Below, piece by piece: positions 27,252 through 35,545 of a stretch of DNA of 64,000 nt. The position numbers and the translations under genes are program-made. The notes under the pieces are model-generated. The model worked only from the letters and a program-made list of their open reading frames with translations, did no database searches and had not been told where the DNA came from. Origin of the DNA: Flavobacterium branchiicola (GTDB lineage: Bacteria > Bacteroidota > Bacteroidia > Flavobacteriales > Flavobacteriaceae); NCBI RefSeq assembly GCF_018383905.1, contig NZ_JAGYWA010000005.1:124001-188000 (forward strand). Direction: 5' to 3'. The stretch's first letter is position 1. The number at the start of each line of letters is the position of its first letter.

Positions 27252-27283
27252 CAAAAGTATCATTGCTTTTCATTTTCACCAAA
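27252..27283 (-). promoter_or_regulatory. Promoter of small RNA copy 3
   Basis: On the minus strand TTTG (27280-27283) and TACTTTTG (27252-27259) are 20 bases apart, an exact fit to the Bacteroidota -33/-7 consensus. The predicted start falls at the conserved CCATAAC of the small RNA. Confidence 0.7.
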
Positions 27284-27347
27284 CAAACAGGATGAACGGC
27301 AAAAAAAACCGATGAAATGCACAAATTAACCTTTTATTAGTATTTTA

Positions 27348-29246
27348 TTAATACGCTCTGGCGTCTTTTCCTTCATAAAAATTCATAAAAGCTCTGTTTA
27401 CAACTCGATTTCCTCCTGGTGTAGGATAATCTCCTGTAAAATACCAGTCACCTAAATTTTTCGGACATGCAATGTGCAAATCTTCTACTTTTTGGAAAAT
27501 AATTTTCACTTCTGCATTAATTTCAGGAGAGCTTAACATCTCAGCGATTTTATCTGAAATCTCTTCTGGTGTAAATTGATCGTATATTGCAGTTACGTAG
27601 TTTACAACATCTTTATCATCAAAGTTTTCCTGTGCTTTACATTTAGCGTAAACCTCGTCAACTATATAATATAAGTTTCTTTCTTTTAATAAAGTCAATG
27701 CAGCTCTAAAAGCAACAAGTCCTTCTAGTTTTGCCATATCGATTCCGTAACAATCAGGATAACGAATTTGTGGTGCCGATGAAACAATTACAATACGTTT
27801 AGGATTTAAACGATCCATCATTTTAATGATACTCATTTTTAATGTCGTACCACGAACAATACTATCATCAATAATTACCAAATTATCGGTTGGTTTAATT
27901 ACCCCGTATGTAACATCATATACGTGCGCTACTAAATCATCACGGCTACTATCTTCTGTAATAAACGTTCTAAGTTTCGCATCTTTAATTGCAACTTTCT
28001 CTGTACGTATTTTTACAGCTAATAATTCCTGTAATGTTTCAGCAGTTAGTGTATTTCTGTTTGCTAAAATATAATTGTTCTTTCTTTGATTTAAGAAATC
28101 CTGAGCAGCTTCGACTAAACCATAAAATGAAGTTTCGGCTGTATTTGGAATATAAGAGAAAACAGTATTATCTGTATCGCTGTCAATTGATTTAAGTACT
28201 GCCGGTAAAATTAATTTACCCAGATCTTTACGCTCCTGATAAATCTCTGCATCACTTCCTCTTGAGAAATAAATTCTTTCAAATGAACACGCTTTTTTAA
28301 CGGTTGGTTCAAGGATTTGCTCCATTGATACTTTTCCATTTTTCTTAATAATCAAAGCATTCCCCGGATCGATTTCCTGTACGCTTTCAAAAGGTACATT
28401 AAATACCGTTTGAATAACAGGACGTTCAGAAGCCACAACAACTACTTCATCATCCTGATAGAAGTAAGCCGGGCGAATTCCTGCAGGATCTCTAAAAACA
28501 AAAGCATCACCATGACCAAGTAAACCAGCCATTGCATAACCTCCATCTAAATTTTTAGCAGAGCGGTGTAATATTTTTGCAATATCCAAACGTTCTGCAA
28601 TTACTGGAGAAGCCTCTCTTTTTGAGTAGCCTTCTGCTTTACAGTCTTGGTATAATTGCATTACTTCTTTGTCTAAGAAGTGACCAATTTTTTCCATTAC
28701 CGTAACAGTATCAGCCATTTCTTTTGGATGTTGCCCAAGTTCAACCAGATTTTCAAAAAGTTCTTTAACATTTGTCATATTAAAGTTTCCTGCCAAAATC
28801 AGGTTACGGTGCATCCAGTTACTTTGACGTAAAAATGGATGTACACTCTCGATGCTGTTTTTTCCAAAAGTTCCGTAACGAACGTGACCTAAGAATAATT
28901 CTCCTATATATGGAATCTTTTCTTTAAGCTCTTTGATATCATCACCAAGTTCCGGATATTCTTTTAATTCTTCGCTAATGCGTTCATTAATTTGTTTAAA
29001 AACATCTTGTATTGGCTGAGCATGATTAGAACGAACTCTGCTTATGTAGCGTTGTCCAGGTTCAACATCCAATTTTATACTTGCAAAACCAGCTCCGTCT
29101 TGTCCACGGTTGTGCTGTTTTTCCATCATCAAATACATTTTCTGAATTCCGTAAAAAGCAGTTCCGTATTTTTCTTTATAATATTCAAGCGGTTTAAGAA
29201 GTCTAACTAAGGCTATACCACATTCGTGTTTTAAAGCGTCGCTCAT
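27348..29246 (-). CDS. PurF-type amidophosphoribosyltransferase
   Basis: 632 residues: an N-terminal class II glutamine amidotransferase domain, with the candidate nucleophile Cys9 in HECGIALV and RGQDGAGFASI, and a C-terminal phosphoribosyltransferase domain with LVIIDDSIVRGTTLK. PurF makes phosphoribosylamine from PRPP and glutamine, the first step of purine synthesis. It is about 130 residues longer than E. coli PurF, a form common in Flavobacteriia. The Cys is not directly after Met, so processing or a variant start must expose it. A second PurF copy elsewhere in the genome cannot be excluded. Confidence 0.88.
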   Translation of the reverse strand: MSDALKHECGIALVRLLKPLEYYKEKYGTAFYGIQKMYLMMEKQHNRGQDGAGFASIKLDVEPGQRYISRVRSNHAQPIQDVFKQINERISEELKEYPELGDDIKELKEKIPYIGELFLGHVRYGTFGKNSIESVHPFLRQSNWMHRNLILAGNFNMTNVKELFENLVELGQHPKEMADTVTVMEKIGHFLDKEVMQLYQDCKAEGYSKREASPVIAERLDIAKILHRSAKNLDGGYAMAGLLGHGDAFVFRDPAGIRPAYFYQDDEVVVVASERPVIQTVFNVPFESVQEIDPGNALIIKKNGKVSMEQILEPTVKKACSFERIYFSRGSDAEIYQERKDLGKLILPAVLKSIDSDTDNTVFSYIPNTAETSFYGLVEAAQDFLNQRKNNYILANRNTLTAETLQELLAVKIRTEKVAIKDAKLRTFITEDSSRDDLVAHVYDVTYGVIKPTDNLVIIDDSIVRGTTLKMSIIKMMDRLNPKRIVIVSSAPQIRYPDCYGIDMAKLEGLVAFRAALTLLKERNLYYIVDEVYAKCKAQENFDDKDVVNYVTAIYDQFTPEEISDKIAEMLSSPEINAEVKIIFQKVEDLHIACPKNLGDWYFTGDYPTPGGNRVVNRAFMNFYEGKDARAY

Positions 29247-29293
29247 TGTTTTTGTTTTTGTGTGTTGTTGTAAGTTGTGTGTATTAACGTAAT

Positions 29294-29318
29294 AAAAAAA
29301 GCCCCGTGTTATCGAGGC
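29294..29318 (-). terminator. Terminator after the PfkB-family kinase gene
   Basis: On the minus strand GCCTCG (29313-29318) pairs with CGGGGC (29301-29306) and is followed by seven T residues. It separates the kinase from purF, though readthrough remains possible. Confidence 0.7.
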
Positions 29319-29327
29319 TTTTGGGCA

Positions 29328-30251
29328 TTATATTTCTATGTCAAACTGAGTTAACGACTTAAATTGCTGTAATCGAATCGCTACTTCTGCTTTGCTTAAT
29401 GTTTCCATCCTTTCAGTTCCAAATTTTTCTACACAGAATGAAGCTAAATTTGAACCGTAAATAATTGCATTCTTCATATTGTTAAATGAAATATTTTCAC
29501 TTTGTGCAATAAACCCAGAGAAACCACCTGCGAAAGTGTCTCCTGCTCCTGTTGGATCAAAAACATCTTCTAATGGTAAAGCCGGTGCAAAGAATACTTC
29601 TCTGTTGTGGAATAAAAGTGCTCCGTGTTCTCCTTTTTTGATCACCACATATTTTGGTCCCATATCCTGGATTTTGGCAGCTGCTTTTACTAATGAATAT
29701 TCACCAGAAAGTTGTCTTGCTTCTTCGTCATTAATTGTAATTACATCTACACGTTTGATAACGTCTAATAATTCAGGAAGAGCGCAGTCCATCCAAAAAT
29801 TCATTGTATCTAAAACAACTAATTTTGGTTTTTTCTCCATTTGATCTAAAACACTGCTTTGTACTAACGGATGTAAGTTTCCTAACATCACAACATCAGC
29901 GTCTTTGTAGTTTTGAGGAACTTTTGGCTGAAAATCTGCCAAAACGTTTAATTCAGTAACTAAAGTATCTCTTGAGTTTAGATCATTATGATATAAACCG
30001 CTCCAGAAAAAAGTTTTACCACCTTTTACAATTTCGATACCAGAGATATCAATATTTTTTGAAGTCAATAAATCTAAATGTTCTTGAGGAAAATCGTCTC
30101 CAACTACAGAAACAATAGCCGATTGCAAGTTAAAAAAGGATGCTGATAAACCAATGTATGTTGCAGCACCACCTAATATTTTATCTGTTTTTCCGAAAGG
30201 AGTTTCAATCGCGTCGAAAGCTACTGTTCCAACAATCAATAATTTATTCAT
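29328..30251 (-). CDS. PfkB-family carbohydrate kinase
   Basis: 307 residues. The family C-terminal signature FDPTGAGDTFAGG gives the catalytic Asp and anion hole, and the N-terminus has KILGGAATYIGLSAS, where the GG motif binds sugar. VVIKKGEHGALLF supports the kinase fold. The substrate is uncertain; ribokinase-like and adenosine-kinase-like members are both possible. It lies just upstream of purF in the same direction, so a nucleoside or ribose-phosphate role in purine supply is plausible but inferred. Confidence 0.85.
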   Translation of the reverse strand: MNKLLIVGTVAFDAIETPFGKTDKILGGAATYIGLSASFFNLQSAIVSVVGDDFPQEHLDLLTSKNIDISGIEIVKGGKTFFWSGLYHNDLNSRDTLVTELNVLADFQPKVPQNYKDADVVMLGNLHPLVQSSVLDQMEKKPKLVVLDTMNFWMDCALPELLDVIKRVDVITINDEEARQLSGEYSLVKAAAKIQDMGPKYVVIKKGEHGALLFHNREVFFAPALPLEDVFDPTGAGDTFAGGFSGFIAQSENISFNNMKNAIIYGSNLASFCVEKFGTERMETLSKAEVAIRLQQFKSLTQFDIEI

Positions 30252-30458
30252 TTTATGAATTTCGAATTAGGGTGCAAAGATACTTCATAAGTTACAATAT
30301 TGCAACGGTTTAGACTCTCAAATTTTTCTTAAAAAAAAGACAACGATTTCGTAGTAAAATACCTGTAAATGAGGTTTTTAAAATTGATTTGCTGAAGATC
30401 TTAAAATATGTTTTATGAATTTAAAAAACAATTTATTTTTTAAAAAATGTTTCGAATT

Positions 30459-30800
30459 TTATTTAAGTCTTTTAAAAGAAGATTTTTTTCTTTTACCACT
30501 TAAAACACCAAGAATAGTAATATGATATCTTTTTACTTTAAACACAATTAGCCAAGTTTTGTAATTGACTTCTCTGTAAATTTTAGTTTTTGTGGGGAGA
30601 TTTTCACATTCAGAATAAATGAGGGGGTCATTAATTATTCTGTTCAAAGTTTTGTTTATTCCATTACCAATTTTAATTGCATTTAAAGGTTGCAACTTTT
30701 CAAAAGCGATATAGTCAACAATTTCTTCTAAATTTTGAAAATAATTCTGTGTAATATCTAATGTATATTGTTTTGAATCTTGAGTTTCTTTTCTTCCCAT
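30459..30800 (-). CDS. RelE/ParE-family toxin
   Basis: 113 residues. It shows the ParE/RelE layout: YFQNLEEIVDYIAFEK at about 20-35, a helix with IGNGINKTLNRIINDPL, then YREVNYKTWLIVFKVKRYHITILGVLSGKRK. The family cleaves ribosome-bound mRNA or poisons gyrase. It overlaps the antitoxin gene by 43 bases, the usual coupled antitoxin-toxin order. It has no internal start codon that would shorten it. ParE is favoured by the fold but not decided. Confidence 0.8.
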   Translation of the reverse strand: MGRKETQDSKQYTLDITQNYFQNLEEIVDYIAFEKLQPLNAIKIGNGINKTLNRIINDPLIYSECENLPTKTKIYREVNYKTWLIVFKVKRYHITILGVLSGKRKKSSFKRLK

Positions 30801-31012
30801 TTCTCGTTAAACTTTTCCAAAGACATTGTTGGTGATTTTTCGGCATTTTCAACCCACTTTACAAAGTCTTCTTTAGATAAATCATGTTTGATTTGATCAA
30901 CTTCATTATTGAAATCGATCGATACTTTCAATGATTTTCCAATGTATTTTTTTGGAATTTCAATTGAAAGATTAACAATTTTATCCTTAGGAGTAATGGT
31001 CTTTTGTATCAT
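30758..31012 (-). CDS. Antitoxin of the RelE/ParE-type pair
   Basis: 84 residues. The N-terminus (VNLSIEIPKKYIGKSLKVSIDF) looks like a beta-ribbon dimerisation region and the acidic C-terminal tail (SLEKFNEKWEEKKLKI) like a toxin-binding helix. It precedes and overlaps the toxin gene. It has no named family motif that I recognise, so the role rests on context. Confidence 0.7.
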   Translation of the reverse strand: MIQKTITPKDKIVNLSIEIPKKYIGKSLKVSIDFNNEVDQIKHDLSKEDFVKWVENAEKSPTMSLEKFNEKWEEKKLKIQNNIH

Positions 31013-31092
31013 TTTTTTAATTTAATGTTACTGACACAAAATTACAAATAAAATAATTAAAAATTAAATATGTAGGAATATTATAGTTGATA

Positions 31093-31142
31093 TTTTTTCT
31101 TTTACCACCTAAAACATCTAGAATAATAGTGTGATATTTTTT
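31093..31142 (-). pseudogene. Remnant of a second RelE/ParE-type toxin gene
   Basis: On the minus strand this 50-base stretch translates to KYHTIILDVLGGKRKN and is about 85% identical in DNA to the toxin C-terminus at 30483-30532 (KRYHITILGVLSGKRK). The frame is closed upstream by the stop of the hydrolase gene, so only the tail remains. It points to an earlier duplicated toxin gene lost between the hydrolase and the intact pair. Confidence 0.6.
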
Positions 31143-32060
31143 TTACTTAGGATTCTTTAACTTACTTGTGTTTTTTATCCAATTAATTGCATCCCTCATA
31201 GGTTCGTCAGAATCTGAAAATGCTGTGTTGTGCCCCAAGTCTGGAAACAATTTATATTCATAATGTTTTCCTTTAGATTTTAATTTCTCGAGATATTCCA
31301 TTGATAGTTTCACAGGAACTTGAATGTCTTTACCTCCAAAAATCCAGAATCCTGGAATTGATAATTTAGAAAGAATAGCATTGGTATTTGTATCAATAAA
31401 CTCATATCTGTCCGGATCATTGAATATGTGTTTTCTCGCCTCTTCCTCTGAGTGCGTATCCCAAAAATTTTGATCACCATTTGTATAAAACTGGAATCTC
31501 AATTGTTCTTTTACTGTTATAAGTGCTCCGCTGAATATCGTCATAAATTTGACTTTTTTATTTTTTTCTGCAGCCAATGGAATTATCCATCCGGCTTGAC
31601 TACCTCCTGTTAAACCAATTGGTATTTGATCATTTAATAAAAATTTAGACAAAGTATTTACGGCAGTGCTAACGTCTAAAGATAAAAGATTCAGGTTTGC
31701 GAAATCAACATTGTTGGTTCCTACTTCAGGACCGGCATATACGCCTCCAGATTCTCCAACTCCGCGTTTATCATACGTTAAAACTGCAATTCCATTATTG
31801 GCTAGAATTGTTGCAAAATCTATCATTCTTTTTTCTTGTCCAGATCCATGAACAATTACAACGGCTGCCTGTATTTTATTTGGTGTAAAAATAGTTCCTG
31901 CAAGTGAAACTCCTTCACTAACAAATTTTATTTCTTTAATAGTAACGTTTGATGAAATTGCAAATACACAACTAGGTACAGAAAATAATAGCATTAAGAA
32001 AAAATAAGTGAAGACTATTTTTGCTCTTAAAATGCTTTTAAAATGGCAGTTTATTTTCAT
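31143..32060 (-). CDS. Secreted alpha/beta hydrolase
   Basis: 305 residues with an N-terminal signal region (about 15-34). The oxyanion loop is VHGSGQEK (about 70-77), the nucleophile Ser154 is in TGGSQAG, and the catalytic His lies in DLGHN near residue 277. The GxSxG variant GGSQAG and the size match dienelactone-hydrolase-like or acyl-peptidase-like enzymes. The substrate is unknown. The stop codon overlaps the toxin-gene remnant. Confidence 0.85.
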   Translation of the reverse strand: MKINCHFKSILRAKIVFTYFFLMLLFSVPSCVFAISSNVTIKEIKFVSEGVSLAGTIFTPNKIQAAVVIVHGSGQEKRMIDFATILANNGIAVLTYDKRGVGESGGVYAGPEVGTNNVDFANLNLLSLDVSTAVNTLSKFLLNDQIPIGLTGGSQAGWIIPLAAEKNKKVKFMTIFSGALITVKEQLRFQFYTNGDQNFWDTHSEEEARKHIFNDPDRYEFIDTNTNAILSKLSIPGFWIFGGKDIQVPVKLSMEYLEKLKSKGKHYEYKLFPDLGHNTAFSDSDEPMRDAINWIKNTSKLKNPK

Positions 32061-32080
32061 TTTTTTTCTTTAAAATGATA

Positions 32081-32476
32081 TTACAACTGATACTTCTTAT
32101 CAAAATAATTTTTCAAAACCCCAATCTGGATCAATATCATAAAAGGAACAATTAAAATTGCATATAATATGCTTTTTGAAAAATGTACTCCTGAAAAGAT
32201 TGCAGAAATTTTATCTGAGTACACTTTACCTATTTCCAAATTGTTTTCTGCGCCAGCAAAAAGAATATTGTAAACAACTAGAAGAAGAACTGCACTTCCA
32301 ATAAATACCCACATCGATTTTGAAATCAAGGGTTTATAAGGTTTAATTTTCGCTTTTTCCGCAACAAGAATTTGCGACATCAAGTTCGAAGTAAAATCAG
32401 CAGATGGCGATTGCAAAGTGTTTTCGGCCATCATTTTATCAATAAGATTTTCTAAATTTTTATCGCTCTCTTTCAT
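32081..32476 (-). CDS. Probable anti-sigma factor (two-helix membrane protein)
   Basis: 131 residues from the ATG at 32474-32476, which sits inside the sigma-factor gene end; translation is coupled through a 17-base overlap. The N-terminal part (about 1-55) is cytoplasmic and two hydrophobic helices follow at about 55-75 and 102-124. A zinc-binding HxxxCxxC motif is absent, so it is not a ZAS-type anti-sigma factor. The assignment rests on its coupling to the ECF sigma gene. Confidence 0.65.
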   Translation of the reverse strand: MKESDKNLENLIDKMMAENTLQSPSADFTSNLMSQILVAEKAKIKPYKPLISKSMWVFIGSAVLLLVVYNILFAGAENNLEIGKVYSDKISAIFSGVHFSKSILYAILIVPFMILIQIGVLKNYFDKKYQL

Positions 32477-33047
32477 AACACTCAATTATTTCGGGTTCTA
32501 ACTGCTTTTTTAAAATGGTTGCTAATTTCTGTCGGCTTCTAAATAATTTTACCTTGACATTATTAGCATTTATATTCATGATTTTTCCAATTTCTTCTAA
32601 ATTCTGATCTTCAAAATAAAATAAAGTCAGCAAAAAATTGTCATCACTTGGTAACAAATTTAAACAATTCTGAATAGCCTGCTTTCGTTCTTTGTCTTCT
32701 AAAGCACTTAAAGCGTTATCCATTGTTTTAACTAAATGTGAAGAAAATTCATCTATCGAAATAGTATTATCTTCTTTTTTATTTTTCTTCACACGATCTA
32801 AACTGGCATTATAAGCAATTTTATAAATCCAGGTCGAAAATTTAGAATCTCCTTTAAATTTACTTAAAGAATTAAATGCTTTAATAAAAGTATCCTGTGC
32901 AGCTTCTTCGGCTTCTTCCCTATTTTTGACTATCTTGAGCGACAAAGTAAAGATCATATCTTTATAACGATCAACCAGCACGGCAAACAAATTTGTTTCG
33001 CCCTGCAGAATTTTATCGATATAATGCTGATCATTTAATGTACTCAT
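32460..33047 (-). CDS. ECF-type RNA polymerase sigma factor
   Basis: 195 residues: sigma region 2 with RYKDMIFTLSLKIVKNREEAEEAAQDTFIKAFNSL (by parts, about 23-57) and WIYKIAYNASLD, and region 4 with LEEIGKIMNINANNVKVKLFRSRQKL. It fits an ECF (group IV) sigma factor used for envelope or stress responses. The downstream membrane protein is its likely regulator. The target promoters are unknown. Confidence 0.9.
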   Translation of the reverse strand: MSTLNDQHYIDKILQGETNLFAVLVDRYKDMIFTLSLKIVKNREEAEEAAQDTFIKAFNSLSKFKGDSKFSTWIYKIAYNASLDRVKKNKKEDNTISIDEFSSHLVKTMDNALSALEDKERKQAIQNCLNLLPSDDNFLLTLFYFEDQNLEEIGKIMNINANNVKVKLFRSRQKLATILKKQLEPEIIECYERER

Positions 33048-33097
33048 ATTATATAGGACGACATGTTGTTTGTTTAGGTTACAAGAATTAGAAAATT

Positions 33098-33290
33098 AAA
33101 TTTCAAATTTTTAAATTCCAACTTGAAAGAAAATCTCAAAATTTAAATTCCAAATTCCAATTGATGGAACTATAAGTGAACTTTGTCAAAGTTTAAAACT
33201 TTGACAAAGTTGTGATGTTGAAAATAATTTTATTATCAAAAGTAATTGATCATCAGCGACTTTTGGAATTTGGAATTTAAAAATTTGAAA
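33098..33290. repeat. Large inverted repeat upstream of the sigma gene
   Basis: The outer arms at 33098-33121 and 33270-33290 (TTGGAATTTAAAAATTTGAA on one side) are complementary and enclose a perfect inner hairpin at 33179-33211 (AACTTTGTCAAAGTTT with its complement). It fills the 320-base gap between the sigma gene and the next gene and resembles the other intergenic fold-back elements. Confidence 0.65.
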
Positions 33291-33367
33291 ATTATTTCAC
33301 AAAAGCTGTAACCTCAATCAAAAAGATGTCGTCATATGGAATATCAATCAATTAAAAAATATAAATC

Positions 33368-33718
33368 ATGGGTCCAGAAGTATTAGTACCATTTAGTTTT
33401 TGTGCAACAATCTTTGGGATTGTCTATCTAATTTATTCAACAAGAAACCGAGAGCGCCTGGCTCTTATAGAAAAAGGTGTTGATGCCAGTATATTCTTAA
33501 AAGGAAGAGGTAAAGGCGGTTCTATCTGGAAAATTTTTGTTGTAAATCTTGCTTTCTTATTAATAGGTAGCGGCGTTGGAATTTTTATTGCTTTATTAAT
33601 CACCACTTATACGTCATTAAATGATGGGGCGGTTTATCCTTCAATTATTTTTATAATGGCCGGTATTGGACTTTTAGTCGGTTTTAAAACTGCAAAAGAC
33701 ATTGATAAAGAAGAATAA
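33368..33718 (+). CDS. DUF6249 family membrane protein
   Basis: 116 residues with three predicted membrane segments (about 8-23, 52-74 and 86-106). The conserved YLIYSTRNRERLALIEKG segment follows the first helix, as in DUF6249 proteins that often lie next to ECF sigma genes in Flavobacteriia. Function is unknown. It is followed by a strong terminator. Confidence 0.75.
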   Translation: MGPEVLVPFSFCATIFGIVYLIYSTRNRERLALIEKGVDASIFLKGRGKGGSIWKIFVVNLAFLLIGSGVGIFIALLITTYTSLNDGAVYPSIIFIMAGIGLLVGFKTAKDIDKEE

Positions 33719-33730
33719 AAACTTAAGGAA

Positions 33731-33770
33731 ATAAAAAAAAAGCATCAAATATTTGATGCTTTTTTTTTAT
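33731..33770. terminator. Bidirectional terminator
   Basis: AGCATCAAAT (33741-33750) pairs with ATTTGATGCT (33751-33760), with no loop and A/T runs on both sides. It serves the DUF6249 gene and the converging rnhA gene. Confidence 0.85.
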
Positions 33771-34243
33771 TCTTTAGATCCGATTGTTTCGTAATAAACA
33801 TCTATAGAAAGTTTCGGCTGTTGCGATGCCATTACAGCCAATTGATCGCAGCGTTCGTTTTGAGGATGATTGTTATGACCTTTTATCCATTTAAAATCAA
33901 CCTGGTGTTTGCGATAAGAAACTAAAAACCTTTTCCACAAATCGGGATTCTTTCGGCCGACAAATTTCTTTTTCTCCCAGCCCAACACCCATTTTTTATC
34001 AACAGAATCTACCACATATTTAGAATCAGAGACTACTAAAACTTTCATATTGGGTTTCTTCAACTTTTCTAGACCAACAATTACAGCCAAAAGCTCCATT
34101 CTATTATTGGTTGTTAGGCGAAAACCTTCGTAGAATTCTTTTTTATGTGGCGTTCCAACCAATTCCATTACTACGCCATAACCTCCATTTCCGGGATTTC
34201 CTTTTGCAGCGCCATCTGTATATATGTGTACTTCGTGGGTCAT
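33767..34243 (-). CDS. rnhA: Ribonuclease HI
   Basis: 158 residues, typical length. The catalytic acidic residues are in IYTDGAAKGNPGNGGYG (Asp10 equivalent), NNRMELLAVI (Glu48), VVSDSKYVVDSV (Asp70) and NERCDQLA (Asp134). It degrades the RNA strand of RNA-DNA hybrids. Minus strand, convergent with the DUF6249 gene. Confidence 0.95.
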   Translation of the reverse strand: MTHEVHIYTDGAAKGNPGNGGYGVVMELVGTPHKKEFYEGFRLTTNNRMELLAVIVGLEKLKKPNMKVLVVSDSKYVVDSVDKKWVLGWEKKKFVGRKNPDLWKRFLVSYRKHQVDFKWIKGHNNHPQNERCDQLAVMASQQPKLSIDVYYETIGSKE

Positions 34244-34244
34244 T

Positions 34245-34315
34245 TTAGACTTCTTAGATTTTTAGACATTATAGATTTCTTAGATATAGATCGTTAGATT
34301 TTCTAAGAAGTCTAA
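34245..34315. repeat. 14-bp inverted repeat between purN and rnhA
   Basis: TTAGACTTCTTAGA (34245-34258) is complementary to TCTAAGAAGTCTAA (34302-34315), with further AGATTTCTTAGAT words inside. It folds into a hairpin and belongs to the intergenic element class seen elsewhere here. Confidence 0.55.
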
Positions 34316-34329
34316 TGATCTAAAGCAAT

Positions 34330-34893
34330 TTATTGCTCTAAGATAGTCCTGATAATTTCCGGAAAATGTTTTTGTTCTAATTCATGAATTTTTTCGGCAA
34401 CAGTTTCTGGTGTGTCATCCTCTGTTAACGCTACATTTGCCTGAAAAATAATCCCGCCTTCATCGTAATTTTCGTTTACATAATGTATTGAAATTCCGGT
34501 TTCCTTTTCCTTATTGTTAACGATAGCCCTGTGTATGTGCATACCATACATTCCTTTACCTCCATAATTAGGCAAAAGCGCCGGGTGAATATTAATTATT
34601 TTGTTAGGATATTGTTCAATTATGTTTTCTGGAAACTTCAATAAGAAACCGGCAAGAACTATCAAATCCGGGTCGATTTCTTGTATTTTTTGTAGTACAT
34701 TTCTCTCTAAAAGTTCGTTTTTTGAGAAGATTTCGACTGGAATTTGATGATTTTTTGCTCTTTCGATAACTTTTGCCGAAGCATTATTTGTAAAAACAGA
34801 AACAACCTTTCCAATTTCAGTATTCGAAAAATACTTTATAATGTTCTCCGCATTAGTTCCTGATCCTGAGGCAAAAACGATAATTTTTTTCAT
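34330..34893 (-). CDS. purN: Phosphoribosylglycinamide formyltransferase
   Basis: 187 residues. The formyltransferase core holds LAGFLLKFPENI (about 80-92) and the catalytic set NIHPALLPNYGG (Asn, His) with ISIHYVNENYDEGGII (Asp). PurN transfers formyl from 10-formyl-tetrahydrofolate to glycinamide ribonucleotide in purine synthesis. It is divergent from acpP. Confidence 0.95.
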   Translation of the reverse strand: MKKIIVFASGSGTNAENIIKYFSNTEIGKVVSVFTNNASAKVIERAKNHQIPVEIFSKNELLERNVLQKIQEIDPDLIVLAGFLLKFPENIIEQYPNKIINIHPALLPNYGGKGMYGMHIHRAIVNNKEKETGISIHYVNENYDEGGIIFQANVALTEDDTPETVAEKIHELEQKHFPEIIRTILEQ

Positions 34894-35009
34894 AAAAGAG
34901 TTAATTTTAATACTGCAAAAAACGGAATAAAAATCGAAAATAAATAGCTTTAAATCGGCTTTCTTGAAATTAATTTTATAAATTAGTGTTACATTTATAA
35001 ACTAAATAG

Positions 35010-35038
35010 TTGTTTTAAAATAAAGTTTTTTATTTTTG
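35010..35038 (+). promoter_or_regulatory. Promoter of the acpP-fabF-rnc operon
   Basis: TTG (35010-35012) and TATTTTTG (35031-35038) are 18 bases apart, close to the Bacteroidota -33/-7 consensus. The leader to acpP is about 25-30 bases. Confidence 0.65.
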
Positions 35039-35068
35039 CCAACAAATTAAATTCTAAAATTAAAGATT

Positions 35069-35305
35069 ATGTCAGACATTGCATCAAGAGTAAAAGCGAT
35101 TATCGTAGACAAATTAGGTGTTGACGAAAACGAAGTTGTAACAGAAGCAAGCTTCACTAATGATTTAGGAGCTGACTCATTAGACACTGTTGAGCTTATT
35201 ATGGAATTCGAAAAAGAATTTGATATTCAAATTCCAGACGATCAAGCAGAAAACATTGCTACTGTAGGTCAAGCTATTTCTTATATCGAAGAAGCTAAAA
35301 AATAA
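35069..35305 (+). CDS. acpP: Acyl carrier protein
   Basis: 78 residues. The 4'-phosphopantetheine attachment serine is Ser in [12 protein letters not shown] (about 37-48). It carries fatty acid intermediates in the cytoplasm. It heads the acpP-fabF-rnc-IPExxxVDY-pyk group, with a hairpin between it and fabF. Confidence 0.97.
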   Translation: MSDIASRVKAIIVDKLGVDENEVVTEASFTNDLGADSLDTVELIMEFEKEFDIQIPDDQAENIATVGQAISYIEEAKK

Positions 35306-35411
35306 TAATACCACACCCGAATTTTAAAAATTCCAAATTTGAATGTCCAAATTCCAAAATTGGGATTTGTTTTTTGAAAAATTGGATTTTCTAAAAATCG
35401 GGTGTTATTAT
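35305..35411. repeat. Inverted repeat between acpP and fabF
   Basis: ACACCCGAATTTTAAAAATT (about 35313-35332) is complementary to the CTAAAAATCGGGTGTT end (35391-35406), with inner ATTCCAAATTT/AAATTGGGAT words. It is likely an RNA fold-back rather than coding. Confidence 0.5.
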
Positions 35412-35470
35412 TTTTTTTAAAATTTAAATTTCGATTGATTTTCAATCAAAAAGATATATTTATATTGTAA

Positions 35471-35525
35471 TACCCATGGCTCTTAAGTAACAATAGTGTT
35501 AAGAAAGCGTGGGTTTTATTTGTTT
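35471..35525 (+). promoter_or_regulatory. Imperfect hairpin in front of fabF
   Basis: ACCCATGGCTCTTAA pairs with TTAAGAAAGCGTGGGT (one-base differences) and is followed by TTTTATTTG. It could attenuate transcription between acpP and fabF, lowering FabF relative to the very abundant carrier protein. Not a clear textbook terminator. Confidence 0.45.
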
Positions 35526-35545
35526 AAAGTACAAAACACATATTT

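Noticed and set aside
27112..27315. 67-residue coding region on the plus strand
   Set aside because: It lies across small RNA copy 3 and its promoter and has no ribosome site or recognisable domain.
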